Assembly (NCBI GenBank): GCA_033297205.1
Contig: MU859109.1
Location: 62,001-126,000, forward strand
Direction of reading: 5' to 3'
DNA from: Pseudoneurospora amorphoporcata
Taxonomy: Eukaryota; Ascomycota; Sordariomycetes; Sordariales; Sordariaceae
DNA: 64,000 nucleotides
Shown: in pieces, positions 33,424 to 45,827 of the stretch
Position numbering within the stretch: the first letter of the stretch is position 1
How the letters are laid out: every line of letters begins with the position of its first letter
Position numbers and translations under genes: made by a program
Notes under the pieces: generated by a model
Databases searched by the model: none
The model's input: the letters and a program-made list of their open reading frames with translations, nothing else
What the model was told of the DNA's origin: nothing

Positions 33424-36250
33424 TATTTGGCGCTGTCCTGCGAGTGAGACAGGAAGCGGGGAGTCGGAATGGTCGTTTATGGGGTTCGAAGTTGAAGGTC
33501 TCACACGCTTGTTACGCGCTGGACGTCATCCTGCACAGCGCGCTGCGTCGTCTGCACTGCACCCACCGGCGCTGCTGCTGCTTGTCCGCTGCCCTGCCTG
33601 CCTGCCAGCCGCTGCCATCTCGTTGATTTTCCCCTGTCAAGGCAAGTCAGGGCACCCTCCGCCGTGTGAACGGCCCAATGGCACATTTTGGGTTCTTCGA
33701 CCGCCACGCGCATCGCTGGATTTATGAATCGACGTTTTGCCTGGCGATCGAGCACTCTACTGAAGGCTCGAATCGGACACCACCCCACCATTTCATCTGC
33801 TCACAGGTCGTCAATGGCCAGGGTCTCATTTTGAAGCCTACGATGTTTGGGGTCTCACCATGTTTTGCCATCCGAGAGCTCGGCTGCCACAAGTTCCGCA
33901 TGCCCATGAGCCTTGCCGATGACCAATTGATTATAGAGACGATGCTATTATTTCTGTTTTGATTGCTCTCTCATTCCTCTCATCCGTCGAACTTGATTTT
34001 GGTGTTGAGATGTCTCGTCGTCTTGAAGCCAATGAGACACGTCCGCTAATTTAAGAGGCACACTCACCTTCCCCGGTGTACACAGTATAGGTACGCTGCC
34101 AACCAAGGACTGACCTTTTCCACGAGCTGAGACCTACGTAAGGTAGGTACAGCACCGAGAAACGTCATGCATTTTGCATGTACAGATGTTTTCGGAGCTC
34201 GGGGCCAGTTCTGTTCGGTGTCGGATAGAACATGATATTGACAATCTGTTATCGAGCAAGCGTGGACCATGTTTCGGCCAGTCTTTTCGAGAGCTGAACG
34301 AGCTCGGCTTCATTCAGGCCAAATTAGTGGTCGACATCTCGCAACTCTCACAGAGGCATCAAATCGATCAGCCCAGGATGTATGGCACTCAGCTGGATTG
34401 CCGTCGTCGTCCCATGGGTCGGCCTCTCCGCCTCGCCGGAGCTGGCGCCGGGCCGATATAGGAACACGTTTTAATTGTTTTTAGCAACGTCTTGGCGATC
34501 CTCGCCCGGTACCTACCCGTACGGTAAACATTCTTTCGAGTTCCGAATTGCACTACCAGAGTCATCCAGGCAATCGACTTGGATACAGTATTTGTCCGCC
34601 GAACATCCACGGACATCCCCCTTCGTCTCCGAATGTACCGATGTGGTTCTCCATTAACGGTTTGCTGCCGGTATTTTGAAGCAATCCGACGCAGTGGTTC
34701 AACCGTACAGCGGGCCCGTTGTCCATGGACCCTAAGCTCCCAGGCCCCCATCCTATGGCCCGATGGTGTTGTGTCCGTTCAGATGGTGCAGGCCGGTAGG
34801 TAACGGTTGATGCGATGGGGGTGGTGATGTGATGGGATGGTTCCTGACTTCCTGTCGTTGGATAAGGTATGGATTATGGCAAAGTCTAGAACGTGGCCGC
34901 CCCATGGCCAGGATCTGGCAGGCAGCGGCAGACCAAGCGAATAGGGCAAAGTGGCATTATGTGGCTTGTGCGGCGAGCGGACCGAGCGTGTGGCTTTTTC
35001 TCAATCTTGCATCCCACTTTCATTTGTGGGACAAAGTTCGACAGGATGGGACTCGGACAACCCACGACACGCTAGCAATTACATGAACCACCGGGGACGG
35101 ACGGCACCACACTCTCGTTGCTGGAATGGGGACCGATTGCGCGGCATCATCCGGACTCTGATGAAGTAAAGCCAGGAAGTCCCATCACGGACACCAACTT
35201 GTCGATGCCAACGGTCACCAATTCAGGTCGATCCGACGTCTTGGCCCGAGGTCAAAAGTCGCCGGCTTCCCAAAATCACCCCAAATTCTTACTCCGGCCC
35301 ACCCGATCGCCCTCGCCGACCGGAGAAGCTCCTCTCTTCTTCCTTCCAGAAGCCTTGTTTTGTTCGGCTCCGGCGAGCCGAGACAAACGGCGATCGTCGC
35401 AGCTGTCTGTACGACATGATACCTCCAGCTATAAAACGCCAAATCCTACAGGTTGAATACCAACAGCTAGAAAAACGACAAATACGACATGGAAAACAGA
35501 TGAGTTAGTACCGGGGTGTCACCAATTGGCGGATGAGCCCTTTTCGTCTTGTCTTTGGACCATCAGTTTTACTCGCTTCTTCGTCCCTCTCGTCCAGCGA
35601 GAATCCCCGTAGCACCCCGTAGCCTCGTCGCATGCACACATCGTACGACGTCCATCATCAGCCGCTAGGGGAGGGGAGTGAATGGCCCCCGTGTGTTCCA
35701 CATCAGGGCCCTGTTAGCTACTAGCAACCGAACGACGTGTACTACTACCCCCAGCTACGGTACCGGACAACGAGTCTGGAACAGCGGCTAAACAGCAGGC
35801 AACGATAACTTGACCATCTCCTTAATAACTGCCGTCGCGCCGGCTACTGCGTGATTGCATGTCAGCCCGCTGTCCGGTTAGGCGTTGAGCATCATCCCAG
35901 ATCGACTGGAAGGCATGTCATGAACTGCCAAGAGCTGAAAGAGGAGCCAGCAAAGGAAGCACCGGAATGAAATCTAACAAGCTGCCACGGCCCACGGCGG
36001 ACATATCACCTGATTTTCTGCATCTTTATTATCAGATTTCGAGCGGATGGATCGGGTTGATTATCACTGGCCGTTCCTTGTGCATTGTACGGTATCATGT
36101 ATGTATGGATGGAAGTTACGCATATGTAATTACGGTAAGAAAACGCAGGCGAGACACACGACGTCGCTTGCAAGGCGCTGTCGGGTGTCGCTGCAGAGGT
36201 ATCTCCGCCATCACCAAACACCTTGGTACACACATAACCTAATCAACGAC
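33424..36250. other. Gene-poor interval upstream of the small coiled-coil gene
   Basis: No convincing coding segment. It probably includes the promoter and leader of the plus-strand gene starting near 36251. Neither tRNA nor rRNA sequence was recognised. Confidence 0.4.
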
Positions 36251-38752
36251 ATGACACGAGAAAAGACCAACAACATGTCGGCCGGAAAGGATGCCGAAGA
36301 CAGCAACGGCCAAGCATCGTCTCCAGTCATGGTATCTGCCGCGCTTGGAGACCAATTTGCTCAGGTGAGAAAGTCCATCTTCACATATTCTACCCCGCCA
36401 TGCCTCTTGACTACAGTGGGCTTCGTTATGCCCGGAAAGGGGCATCATATCATACCACACAAGAACATCCCGAGAACACAGTAAACAACAACATACCTAT
36501 GGAAAGCTCCGATGATCTCTGTTTGAGATCCAGCCCTACCTCCTCCGTCTTTACACTGTCTTGATCTCCTATAATGTCCTGCACATGATCTTGCTGACCA
36601 CTCGCTCGGTGTTGTGCTTGTCGTTCTAGGCCCTCAAAGACCTGGCCAGGTATGGCATGATTTTCCCGCTTCTCGTGTCTCATCCATTCCTACATAGCTA
36701 CCAACAACATCCCCATGGGCCATGAACGGACAAGCGGCCCCCCAAGCGGAAGCCCTCGTTGACCGCCATCTCATCTCACGTCTGTCCCTTCGTTTGGCGT
36801 CCCTTTCTCTTGGGTCTCATTGTCCATCATCTCCGCTCCATGCCTTTTGCCTTGCTTCACCGCCGAGGTATGCTCACGAGGCTACGGAGAAGGTCCGATT
36901 CAGCTGGACGAGGTTCCGGAGCCTCGAACGTGCCGTGCTTCGGGCAGGCCGTCTAGCAGAATCAATAGCGGCCGCAAGTGTCTCCGTTAGCCTTTCAAAC
37001 CCACATTAGGCACGGCGTCCAAGGGCAGATATCACCATCACTGAATTTACGAGATGCAACGGAAGGTTCTCCCACCCCTCACAGCCACATCACGCAAGTT
37101 CATGCAAGCGCATTGGGACATGAAGGTCTAGAACCATATACCCAGCACCGAACACTGAGAAAATAAATCCCTTCTTTCGCGGTAGCTTGGTATCCAGCAC
37201 GGAGTACCCGTCGCTACCATGTGAAAGTGAGCGAGTTGCATTCCATTTCGAGGATATCAAAAACTTGAGTGGTCGTGCCTCGAGCTCGCAAGGCGCCGAT
37301 TCCCATAGTGTGCCGTCTTTACCCCCGGGCCCATTCCGGTCCGGCCAGTCCCCGAAGTGCCCATCCGCACGGTACCGTATCATCACAACCACCACCACAT
37401 CCTCCGTCGTCCATGTACCTACTACGCAGTTTACACGACCACTCACACACCCCTTCTTCTTCTTTCCCATACAACCTTCCGGTCTATACCCCAGAGTGCC
37501 ATCTCATCTGTCCTTCCCAACAATGTGCACATCTAGCAGCAATCCTTGCCTCACATCCCGCCGCTATTAGACTATGTCGGCCTCAGCCCATTACAGGTTG
37601 TCACTGTGTAGTAGCATTGTTTCGCTCGATCCCCCTTCCCCCGTGTGCCGCTTCGGCACTCCCTCCGATCTCTTGACATCCTATGATATTTCCCCGATAG
37701 GTTTCGGACTTGATTCCGGTCTGCAATTCCCCTTGGACACGGGACCGGGACACTATGGGATATGGGACGTACATACAAGGTAGAGAGAAAAGTTTCTGGG
37801 CTTTGATATGTGTGTTGGCTTTACATGGCAGGCAGGCATGGGCAAAAGTTTTGCCACCATCGTCACCTTTCAAACCCCATCCACATCTCCATCTGGCATC
37901 TCCGATCCTTCTCGGAAGTCGGAAGGGAGGAGGATGAAAAAAAAAAAATGGCATGATTTTGGGATGAGCTGGTCAGTGATCAACAGCCTTAAGGTGGATG
38001 ATGGGATATGGACATGGGCAGCAAACATCTCAAACTCCACACTATCCGCATGGGTTCTTTTTTGTCTTTTTTTTCATACTTGTTTTTGTTTTTGCCTCCT
38101 CCAGTATGTCCCAAGCATCGTGATCACACTTTCGCTCGGACAACCGGCAAGCAGACGCTTTGTGATAGTTGGCAAAAACAAACCAACGTTATGGGCCAGA
38201 ATCCAGTCCGAGCAATGTGATATGATCGATTTTATCCCAAGGATCCTGGTCCTATGCCGGCACACCTATCTGTCTGCTGGATCTTTGTTGTCTATGCATT
38301 TGACACTATTCTCATCACGCTACACTACACTACACTACACTTCATACTATGTCATTCGCCACTCTATTCCACTCGTAGCCGCAGGCGGCTGGACCGGACA
38401 GTGATCTATCTACCGAGTCTTGATCTTGACTGGTTCGTATACGAGCATACGAACCTTATACGGAGTCACGTTGTGTCGTGTCGTGTTGTTCAAACCAACC
38501 CCCAAACTCTGCTTGACATGACTCGAGCACTTACTCGTGAATAACTACCAGTTCGGGAAGATATTGCAAACTAACTAGCTCATACGAACATACAGGGGCG
38601 AACAAACAGCCACGACTCTCGAAGCTAGTCTGACTAGACTGGAGGATACCCTTGATCAACTGTTGACTTCCATGGAGGAGGAGGTTAATGGTCAGGGCCA
38701 GGATAGCGGCAAGGGTCAACAAGATCAGAGCAAGGGCAAGGATGAGAAGTGA
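36251..38752 (+). CDS. Small conserved-looking coiled-coil protein (96 residues) with a ~1.95-kb intron
   Basis: Model: join(36251..36364,36630..36649,38596..38752). Exon 1 encodes MTREKTNNMSAGKDAEDSNG to ...ALGDQFAQ and ends CAG|GTGAGA. Intron 1 (265 nt) has a CTGAC branch and TTCTAG acceptor. Exon 2 is only 20 nt (ALKDLA + AG) and ends at GTATGG. Exon 3 follows an AACTAAC branch and CATACAG acceptor and supplies the missing third base in the right phase, giving LARGEQTATTLEASLTRLED and then TLDQLLTSMEEE, a Gln/Lys/Gly-rich tail and TGA. The joined frame is exactly 97 codons. The middle is a heptad-like coiled coil. Intron 2 is 1946 nt. The second Met (36275) is an alternative start. If intron 2 is retained, the frame stops at 36724. 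I do not recognise a named family; function is unknown. Confidence 0.62.
36650..38595 (+). other. Unusually long intron of the small coiled-coil gene
   Basis: The interval between a GTATGG donor and a CTAAC...CATACAG acceptor is about twenty times the usual Neurospora intron length. It carries CT-rich tracts, an A-run (37937-37947), T-runs and a TACAC microsatellite. No nested gene was recognised. An alternative first exon or second promoter inside it would also be compatible with the sequence. Confidence 0.5.
38321..38340. repeat. (TACAC)4 microsatellite
   Basis: Four perfect TACAC units within the long intron. Confidence 0.95.
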
Positions 38753-39802
38753 GAGTGCCGAGCAAAGAGCCTCAGACACGGACGTGGACGTGGATGTGGA
38801 GGGGAGCCTACTTCTGTTGCTGCCCTGGTAAAGGTGCCCTTCTGCTGGGCTTCCGCTGGACCGGAGGAGGTGAAGCATCCATGGCTGGCACTGGGAAGAG
38901 AAGAGGAGCTCCTCAGGCAGGGGCTGGTAGTACAAGAGCTTACGCGGCAAGAGGATACTGGTCCATGTTCGATGGAGGTTGCTATCCTACCTAGCAAGGG
39001 GCTTTATCAGAGATACACACGAAGAAGAAGATGGGGCGGATGCGAACACGGAGTACAGACTACAGACTACAGAGTACCTACTAGGTTAACGTCGATATGC
39101 ATGGACTAGACATGTATCCATAGAAGCGGTTCAACGGCTCGGTTTCGCTTTCTGAAGTTACTGCTATCGTCCTGGTTACTGTATGTCTCTCCCTCGGTCT
39201 CGGTGTGGTTTACAGTATTTCATGACAACTCGGTCAACGATCGGTCAGTATTCGGTCGTCAGTCGTCGGGGTAGAGTGGGCGTAGAAGCGAGAAGGGTCA
39301 TAAATAAGCGAATTGGCGTGTGGAAATGGGCTTAAGGAAGGAGTGGGATAGCAAACCTAAATAAAGGGGAGGCAAACTCGCGAATTCGCAGATGGGATTT
39401 GCAAAAGGGGAATAATTGAAACATTATCATCGTCATCATATGATGACTACTCCCCAGTTGGTCTTGAGGGTATAAAGCACTTTCATTCTTCGGTACGTTG
39501 CCTCATTTCTTTCTTTGTGTGTGGGTGGAGAGATTGCTATGCTAGAGGTCAATCGTCAAGGATTATCGAATAATTCCTGTTATTCCCATTATCCCCATCC
39601 ATTTATGTCGCGGGAATTTCATGAAGAGAAAAGCGTCATGGTTGTAGTAGATCTCCCGAACGATCAAGTCCATTGCTGCTCGGAGATATGATCGGTTGTC
39701 GATCATTTTGGCCCAATGATGTCAGTCCCCTGAGTGGAAGTTCTCGGATTTCATGATGTTGCTTGTGCTCAATCAAGTGGGGGGAGTTTTGGATCCCTTC
39801 CA

Positions 39803-39837
<35 letters not shown>

Positions 39838-41199
39838 TCCTTCCTTAGCTCCTAGCTGCGTCCTTATCCATAAATCCAAACTTACGTGTACTTAATATCA
39901 CTCTCAGTTACGCATTGTCATGCATGGTCATGGATGGTGGCTACCATACAAAGACTGGTTTGGGTTGGTTTGGTTGGGTTGGGTGTTCCTGTCCAGCCTT
40001 GTCCGGCTGAAAGACCGGACTCGGACTCTCTAGGTCTGTATTAAAGAACGGAACGGAAGTAAGTGGTGATATGACTGACTTATTCGGGTACATAAGGTAT
40101 GTGATCAAAAAGCCTTGGTGATTGATCCAGTGCGAAAATCAAGAGGGTAAGCTATCTAGGTTTGTGATATTCTGAGGCTGAACTAAATCCTTCTTCCTTC
40201 AATCACTTCTTCTTCTTCTTCTTCTCCATTTTACCAGCTCTAGCTAGGTTCATGGATTCGCACCATTCACTATTCTACTTCACGACGGACCAGCTGATGA
40301 CGGCATCAACCTTACTTACCCGATGATGCTCCCATGGATTGGAGGTACAGTTTTCGTAGGTCGCCTAGGTCTTGGGTTCAACTCCAGACGTGGGTGATCA
40401 AATGATGAGCTCAGGAGCATCGAGTTTGTTTGTTCTTGTCCCGACTCCCGGTATTCACGGGGATATATTTTTTGGGGGTTTGTTTCACCTTGCCCCAGCA
40501 AAGCGATGGCATTAGCCAGACTTTGTCAAACATGCCTCGTTCACATCATGATGTCTACCTCCCCAGAACTAGAATATGGTAGTCAACACGGTAATGTTTG
40601 AACGAGGCGTTGGGACAGTTTCACCGTCGTCGGTGCTAACTTGTTCTACTTAGAGGGACACTTGCTTGTTGAACAGGCACGAATATTACGCTCATTGCCA
40701 GTGTCGTTCCGGTAGTTTTCTTTCCTTAAAAACAGTCAAAAACCACCATGGCATCCCGGCAACATGACTGGAGATCCACAAGTTCGTGTCCATGGTAAGA
40801 CGTCCTAGTCTAGCTAACACCCAGTTGCTGACCCAGATAAGGATACCCTCAGACATACTTCATCTCTTCACATGACCAGACTGCCTACCACACCCGACAA
40901 AACCCCATGCCAACCCTCTGAGAACTCGTCCAATACCAATGGAAAGTAACCATGAGCTTTATAAATGATTCCATACCATGCCATACCAATTTGTTTCCTA
41001 CCTAACCTATGGTTGTACCAAACGCTTCATCCAGACAAAAGGAGAAAATACCAACCGCCCATCCATACACGTCTAGATTTATTTTGAACTTTTTCATACC
41101 AGAACGAACAAGTTTCCCGCCCCAAAGACTAAAAACCAAAGGTATCAACACCGCACACGCACACAACACTCTCACACTACACCCACTCCGTCCTAGAAC
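38753..41199. other. Convergent intergenic region
   Basis: Lies between the 3' ends of the small coiled-coil gene and the condensin gene. It includes a TGTC microsatellite (39807-39837), CTT repeats near 40207-40222 and a tRNA-B-box-like sequence at 40375-40385 that does not fold into a tRNA. No gene supported. Confidence 0.45.
39807..39837. repeat. (TGTC)n microsatellite
   Basis: More than seven perfect TGTC units. Confidence 0.95.
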
Positions 41200-44100
41200 T
41201 TATTCCCCACCACCCTCCTCAACAACGGCATTCACATCCTTCTTGATATACAACTCGGTCAACTCGTCGCTCTTCTCAATCACCAGCCCGCGCTCGTTGG
41301 CAAGATGCAGCAAGCAAATGAAGCAGTAACTGGTGGAGATGTCGTCCATGGCTTGTTTCGGGTAGACTTTTTGCAACGAGTTCATGACTTCTGTGAACTT
41401 TAACGGTTCTGCTGCTGCTGCTGAGCCTTCCTTTGGAGGTTCTGAACCGGGTGGCGCGGAGGGGGTTGTTAAGGGTGGGGAGACGAGAGAATCTTGTGGG
41501 TTTGGTGTTGTCTGTTTTAATAGGGGTTAGTGACTGGACGGAAAAGGAACAGGGAGGGGGGAAGGGAAAGATGATAATAAAAGGAAAAGGGGAAACACGA
41601 GTAGAGACAAAAAAAAAAACTCACCCCATCCAACCCCTCCAACCCCATCCCCCGCCAAATCTCCTCCTTCAGCCGCCTAACATCCACCTTCTTCGCCCGT
41701 CTCGCATACTGCACATACTCGGGCCTAACTCTTCTTGACTGCGTAACCAACATGGTACCAAACGCCAAATCAGCCGGGTTCGTAACCGTCAGCCCGTTAA
41801 ACGCGCCCGTCATGCCCACGTCCATGGTCAATCCCTGTGTCCCTTCCTTGGCAGCACTATCGCCCTGTGTGCCGCCTGGGCCAGGAGAGAAGTGATCCCG
41901 TGCATCAGCAAAGACTTCCTCGTCTATATCATCGTCATCATCGTCATCCTCGCCGTTGGCGAAGGGTAAGCCGTCGTCTTGGAAGAAATTCGCGTCGTAA
42001 TCACCTTGCGGCAAGTGTTCATCTTGAGATAAGGGCTGGCTGAGAGGAGCTTTTTGTTGCGCCCAGAAGGCTTCGTCCATGGCGCCCTCGGGGACTTGGT
42101 CTGGGTTTGCGTTATCGGCATTGGAGCGACCAAAGGCGCGCTGCTTACGACCTAAGCGGGCCTTGGGCTTGAGGAAGAGATTGAGAAGCTGCTTGGAGCT
42201 GAAGTGTTTGTCATCCGGAAGGAGGTTGCGCGACTTGGACTTCCAGTCCTTTTTGGGGAGCGAGATGGCCGAGTTGGTGGTCGCTTGGTTGTGTAGCGTG
42301 TCGTGGAGGGTGCGGTCCATTTGGGAGAAAAAATCGATCTCAAACGCTTGCTTTTCCTTGCGCTGGCGTTGTTGTCCTTCTCCCGTTTGGGGTTTGTTGA
42401 CGTCTTTGATCTTGCGGATACGCCAGTGCTCGGCGCTGGTCCAGTTCTTTTGCAGGGCTTGGTCGAAGTAGCTGAGAATGTCCTCGTGCAGCCGGTCGGT
42501 CTTTTGGGCGTTGGTCATGTTGACCATGCCGAAGTCGCCCTTGTCTTGGTCGAGCATTTCGAGATCGCCGTCGACTCCGTCGCCATCGTCACCACCTTCG
42601 CCTTCGCCCAGGTCTAGGCCGGCGTCGAAGACACGCATCATTTGTGGCTCGATGGCTGCTTCGCGCGCCCAGGCTTCACCGCCCTCACCGAAGGCTACGT
42701 CAACGTCTCCTCCCAGGTCGAATGCGCCCAGCGCGTCGTCATCGTCGAAACCAAGTGGGTTCTCCTCGTCAATGATGAAGCCGGATTTGTTGCCGAGGCC
42801 AGGAGTCTTGGCTCTATCTTGCTCCTGGCGCCAGTCCTCCGGCGCTCTGAGGAAGGGGATATCGAGGGATCCTGAGGGGTCTCCGAGGATGAAAGTCTTT
42901 AGTGATGGGCACACGTCCATCTCGTCCAGTCGTCCAAGATCGGGAAAGAACCTAGCGCCAAGGCTGCCAATGTCAATATCCACATCGTCCTCCTCCTCTT
43001 CCTGTTGTTGTTGGGTCCAGGTCTGGCTCATTTCGGGCTGGCCGTCAATCTCCATGGCATCGATATCCATGGCGTCCGGGTCAGCATCTTGGTCGTTTTC
43101 CTCGGCCGTCTTTTGGTTGCGCGAATCGAGAGTGTCGTTGGCGTCGTCGCTGCTATCAAAGACAATGCGACCTTGTGAATCTATCATCAGGTGGTTCAAG
43201 AGTAGACCCTTGGCGCCTCCCTCGTCGAAGTCTGCTGATGCTTTTTTGAACAAAGGGTCTACTGAGAATTCGAGTTCGAACTTTTTGAGCTGTAGTGATG
43301 CGAACGAGGGCGCGAGAGTGGCTTCGGAGGATCGTTGGGTCTGGAATAGTTAGTAGCGTCCAAACGGTAACACAGAGCCGGGCAAACCAACCTTTCTTTT
43401 GCGCTTCTTTATCACATTGCCGTTCTCGTCCACCTCGTCCTCCTCTTCGCCGTCCTCGCCGCCGTCTTCGCCGCCGTCTTCGCCATCTCGATCCCTCTTC
43501 TTGCTGTCGCGACTATCGGCCAAACCACTGAGCAGCTTTCCGGTTTCCGTCGCAACACTGTCGACTCTGCTGGTATAAATCTTGACACAGCCATCCAAGG
43601 TGCAACTGGCCTTTTGAAAATTGACACCATCGCCCTCCTTGAGCAGCGACATGTCGTGAAAGTAGTCGATGAGGGCAAAGTTCCACGAGTTGGCGGCATT
43701 GATCTTGTTGTCGGTGGCCATCTTCATCCACTCCTCAAAGTTGGCCAGGATGGGGACACGCTTCATGGGGGTGACGACGGAGCCGCCCACGACCGGTCGG
43801 TCATGATCGTCGAGTATGGCAAAGTTCTCCTTGCCGGAGATGCGGCGACGCGGGGTGCGCGGGCCGTTGGAGACCGGAGTGGTGGCATTGTCGCCGTCGA
43901 GTACGCTGCGGGCGGGGGTCGCGGTTGCGGTGGCGGCGAGCTTGAGTTGGTTGATCTGGGCCTCGTGGAGGGCTTTGCGTCCTCGCGATCGTTGTTCCTT
44001 TTCTTGGGCGTCGTCGTTTAGTGGGATTCTGGTTGGGACGGGAAACTGGTGAGTTGAAAAAGATCAAAACGCGACGAGATTCAAGACTCAATTCGCAATT

Positions 44101-44208
44101 CGCAAACTCGAGAAAAACAACGTACTTGAGGCCGGGGGATTTGAGCGGCGATTGCACAGCAGGGCCCCTGCTCATGCTCCGTCGCGGACCTGTGCTGAGG
44201 CGAGGCAT
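41200..44208 (-). CDS. Condensin complex subunit 2 (kleisin, Barren/CAP-H/Brn1)
   Basis: Kleisin subunit that closes the SMC2-SMC4 ring of condensin in chromosome compaction; nuclear. Model: complement(join(41200..41511,41625..43340,43392..44028,44126..44208)), 915 residues. The N-terminus MPRLSTGPRRSMSRGP is basic and Ser-rich. The Barren signature follows (RVPILANFEEWMKMATDNKI, WNFALIDYFHDM, CTLDGCVKIYTSRVDSVATE), then long acidic stretches (FDSSDDAND, EDDDDDDDIDEEVF) and the conserved C-terminal kleisin end (STSYCFICLLHLANERGLVI). Introns of 113, 51 and 97 nt; the 51-nt intron has a GTTGGT donor and perfect CTACTAAC branch. The gene diverges from the exchanger across 1.5 kb. Length fits fungal Brn1 homologues. 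Identification is confident from the two conserved ends. Confidence 0.92.
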
Positions 44209-45757
44209 CTTGTCGATGATGGTTGAAGCTATCGCGACCAACGTCTTTTCCAAGGCTAGGCCGCTCGCTGTCAGTGGTGTTTGTTTACTTTGACCCGCCC
44301 GTAACCACGAGTGCCAATGCTGGGTAGCGCGGACACTGGACACGGCAGACAGCAGGCCTGGGCTGGCTGACTGGTTCCACGTCTCAGCGGGCTGGTGACG
44401 GGTGGCGGCACGTGCTGAGGCCTAACAGCGGGGTGAAGAAGGGAAGTCTGGGGTGCTTGGCATTGGATGACTAAGGTAAGCTAGGTAGAGGTACAGTTCC
44501 GCTCAGGTACAGTGGTACGTTGGCGATCCTACAGGAGCCCCCCTTCAGCCCCTCTTCACTTCTTTCCTTTTTGATTTCCCAAACTTTAAATGTTTCAATC
44601 CGTAACTTAACATTGGCGATGGGTAATGATATGGTTTGGATTTGAGGATTTACCCTGCCAAGAGACAATGTTTGGGTATTGTTGATCCTACATGCTCAAG
44701 CTCCTCTTCTTTATGCACTTTCATACCTTGGAGTGGATTTGGAAGTTTGAAACTCCGATAGAGTCTGAACTTGGCGAGTCACGATGGCTGGTGCAGAGAA
44801 GATCAACTGAAGTACCTATAGGTGGCTATGGGTTACCTCCTGATTTCGTTGTGATCAGGACGACGCATCTCATCCATCATCTCTTTCTCGCCACATATTC
44901 ACAGCCTCCTCTAGTCTTTAGTCTAGATGGTTTAGTTCTTCGTTGAACGGCCTCCCACGGCTTATCATCAAGTTCCTGTTGGTCACCCGCGTGGAGCTTG
45001 GAAGACTTGATCCGAGAAAAGACGGAAAGTGCGTCTTGCGTCCGCGTCTCAATCTCCAACCGGGTTGCACATTGGGCTGCAGACGCTATGACTTGGCATT
45101 GCCTTCCACTTTGCCTGAATCATTTTTTCTTTCCTGCTGCAGGCAACTTGGTTGAAAGTCAGGAACAACACGTTGTCTCCTGCCCAACTAGGAAGGTTTC
45201 TTTCTGATAAACCCCCGCCTTTTCTTTCACAGTATTGTCCAACTTCCAACCAACCGACGGGACCTCATCACATCTTTCCTAACTCCGAATATTCTTCCTG
45301 AAAATTACCTTGCGCCCACCATCCCCAACATGCTCTGATATCCCAATGAATCAAGGCGACTCGTCAACAAGGCACAAATCATAACAAGGGGCGCACAGTC
45401 CTAATAAGACCTTCTGGCCACCCGAAATCACACTTGGCAACTTTGCGACGATGATCTCATTCCGCCTACATAGTAACAGTAACATAGAAATCCCACCCAC
45501 GCCAATCTGACTTTCTCCCGTCAACTACACGGCCACAGTATACGCCGTTGCATACCTCTAGCCTCATATCTTTTTTTTTTTCTCTGCTGGCCAGATTGCG
45601 ACCATCGTTTACATACCTTATCTTTTGCGATTCCGATTGCGACTGCGACTCTTGCCCGACCCGGTCCATCATCCTCTTGGCGACACTTGGTCAACACCAC
45701 CAGCACATCTCGGCCCAAACGATATTCCCCACGCGATGCCATGATAATACGTCCAGC
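44209..45757. promoter_or_regulatory. Divergent promoter region, condensin / cation exchanger
   Basis: 1.55 kb between two divergent start codons. The segment next to the exchanger is pyrimidine-rich (T-run at 45571-45580) and forms a long open leader in the exchanger frame that lacks ATG. Two upstream ATGs sit just before the exchanger start. Confidence 0.5.
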
Positions 45758-45827
45758 ATGTCGCTACTTCGTCAGAAACGGAGCCCCTTCAGCTCCCGAC
45801 CCTTTATCGTGTCAACGCTCCTCATAA
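45741..45827 (+). promoter_or_regulatory. Upstream ORF overlapping the exchanger start codon
   Basis: An ATG at 45741 opens a 28-codon frame in a different phase that runs past the main ATG (45758) and stops at 45825-45827. Just before it, ATG CCA TGA at 45736-45744 is a two-codon ORF that overlaps the second ATG. Both would be met first by scanning ribosomes, so main-frame initiation would need leaky scanning or a transcript starting within this region. Confidence 0.55.

Noticed and set aside
38531..38950. 139-codon minus-strand frame with a membrane-like segment
   Set aside because: Its hydrophobic part is the reverse complement of the Glu/Asp/Leu coiled-coil exon of the plus-strand gene, a classic antisense artefact.
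40375..40385. tRNA-like B box (GGTTCAACTCC)
   Set aside because: It matches the pol III B-box consensus, but the preceding ~60 bases give no A box, anticodon stem or acceptor stem. At most a degenerate tRNA or SINE relic.
42478..43353. 291-codon plus-strand frame
   Set aside because: Antisense to the condensin gene; its Ser/Pro-rich product mirrors the GC-rich codon usage of the real gene.
45548..45757. N-terminal extension of the exchanger
   Set aside because: Open in frame, but no ATG precedes 45758; it reads as a pyrimidine-rich leader.
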